Positions 47,894-48,621 of a DNA stretch of 48,621 nucleotides are shown one piece after another. Every line of letters starts with the position of its first letter. The stretch's first letter is position 1. The position numbers and the translations under genes were made by a program. The notes under the pieces were generated by a model that was given only the letters and a program-made list of their open reading frames with translations, made no database searches and had not been told where the DNA came from. Origin of the DNA: DATKKG01 sp035543015 (GTDB taxonomy: Archaea > Thermoproteota > Nitrososphaeria > Conexivisphaerales > DTJL01). The stretch spans positions 1 through 48,621 of the forward strand of contig DATKKG010000067.1 of the NCBI GenBank assembly GCA_035543015.1, given 5' to 3'.

Positions 47894-48621
47894 TCATGAT
47901 TCGCGACGGGCGAACGCACGGTTGGCGGCGAAGGTGATGTAGTAGGTCACCATGAAGAACATCCCGGCTATCAGCGAGGACATCCCCGCCACGCCCAAGA
48001 TGGCCGTCGTCGCCGACAGAGAGCCCTGGCTGCTGTAGCTGATGAGAGAGTCCGCCAGCAGCAGGACCCCAAGCCCCGTCAGACACAGGGAAGGAACCCC
48101 GAGGAGGTAGAAGTCCCTGTCGAACATGGTTCGTCTGCGTGGGCGGCGCTCATCGGCCTTCCGCTCGACGGGCGGGAGCACCTTCTCCCTCCCCTTCAAC
48201 TCCGCGGTCTCGCCAGTCTTGAGGGACACCGCCCTGACCCTGAGCCCGGCCATGGCGGCTATGGCGGCCTGGGGGGAGCCGCCCTCTTGGCTGAAGAACC
48301 CTCCCCTGTAGAGCATGGAGAGGCCGATCGAGTTCATCGCGGTGATGCCTGCGTCGAGAGTCCCTCCGCTCCCGCCGACCGCGACGGCGATGTCCGCCCC
48401 CTCCTTGAGAACGGGCTCGAGGACGGCCGGGAGCTGCCCCATTTCATCGAAGCCCTCCCCTTCTATGAGGACGAGGCAGGAGGGGGACTTGATGAACACC
48501 TCGTTGACGAGGTCCGAAGTGCTCGCCCTCTTCCCAAGCCTCTTCTCGTGGCGTATCACGCTCGCTCCGGCGGCCCTCGCCATGTCGGAGGTTTTGTCGA
48601 CGGAGCCGTCGTCGCAGACCA
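47894..48621 (-). CDS. glycosyltransferase family 2-like protein, N-terminus outside the window
   Basis: The reading frame runs off the window at 48621; at least 242 residues are visible. VCDDGSVDKTSDMA is the first GT-A loop of family 2, next to GASVIRHEKRLGK. The second expected acidic motif (DxD as in dolichol-phosphate mannosyltransferases) appears as LIEGEGFDE, so metal/sugar binding may be lost. Two or three C-terminal helices (about 160-230 of the visible part) suggest a membrane location. It is probably a polyprenyl-linked sugar enzyme or a degenerate relative. Upstream residues are unknown. Confidence 0.68.
   Translation of the reverse strand, partial: VCDDGSVDKTSDMARAAGASVIRHEKRLGKRASTSDLVNEVFIKSPSCLVLIEGEGFDEMGQLPAVLEPVLKEGADIAVAVGGSGGTLDAGITAMNSIGLSMLYRGGFFSQEGGSPQAAIAAMAGLRVRAVSLKTGETAELKGREKVLPPVERKADERRPRRRTMFDRDFYLLGVPSLCLTGLGVLLLADSLISYSSQGSLSATTAILGVAGMSSLIAGMFFMVTYYITFAANRAFARRES

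Noticed and set aside
1..48621. tRNA, rRNA, CRISPR arrays, insertion sequences and integrase sites.
   Set aside because: Reading both strands I found no GTTCRA-type tRNA arms in intergenic DNA, no regularly spaced short repeats outside the Ig genes, and no transposase or recombinase motifs. A covariance-model search would be decisive.

Overview
This is a GC-rich archaeal chromosome segment. The archaeal assignment rests on AT-rich box A (TATA) elements lying about 25 to 40 bases upstream of most start codons, many with no room for a leader or Shine-Dalgarno site. It also rests on TrmB-like and ArsR-like regulators, surface proteins with one terminal membrane anchor, and two proteins with a PEFP-plus-membrane-helix tail resembling archaeosortase targets. 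I infer a Thermoproteota/Nitrososphaeria-like or Thermoplasmatota-like lineage, but nothing here (no rRNA, tRNA or ribosomal genes seen) fixes the taxonomy.

Layout. 0-2.1 kb: a coiled-coil protein and a small partner in a two-gene operon. 2.1-4.1 kb: a class III nucleotide cyclase/TolB-like/TPR protein; its close paralogue lies at 24.3-26.3 kb with a matching promoter motif. 4.2-10.2 kb: small hypothetical genes, a pirin, a decayed TMEM175-like channel gene, a DJ-1/PfpI protein, a CDF-like membrane protein fused between two winged-helix domains, and a surface protein. 10.4-14.3 kb: a three-subunit molybdenum hydroxylase resembling the PaoABC aldehyde oxidoreductase, with a Tat signal on the small subunit. 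15.7-24.2 kb: two copies of a gene pair (membrane-anchored TolB/PD40 beta-propeller plus a 12-helix protein with heme-copper-oxidase-like histidines) and one orphan propeller, surrounding an arsR-aquaporin-arsC cluster. 26.5-31.1 kb: membrane protein, degenerate cupredoxin, flavodoxin, lipocalin-like protein, MobB and a B12-type radical SAM enzyme. 31.1-37.8 kb: a Tat-exported homologue of the two-subunit pyrogallol-phloroglucinol transhydroxylase, an anchored surface protein in the same operon, a methyltransferase and a TorD-like chaperone. 37.9-45.6 kb: a duplicated module of large Ig-repeat surface proteins and paralogous cytoplasmic partners, followed by two regulators, one with SufR-like cysteines. 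46-48.6 kb: a second degenerate cupredoxin, a Thr-rich surface protein, a Cys-rich protein and a glycosyltransferase-2-like protein running off the window.

How it fits together. The clearest theme is extracytoplasmic redox chemistry: two molybdopterin enzymes exported by Tat, MobB and TorD to mature them, cupredoxin-fold proteins, and the propeller/12-helix pairs that may be a divergent heme-copper-oxidase-related system. A second theme is surface display with repeat proteins. The two best candidates for undescribed systems are the propeller plus 12-helix pairs and the duplicated Ig-repeat/cytoplasmic-partner module. Both are inferences from sequence reading only.
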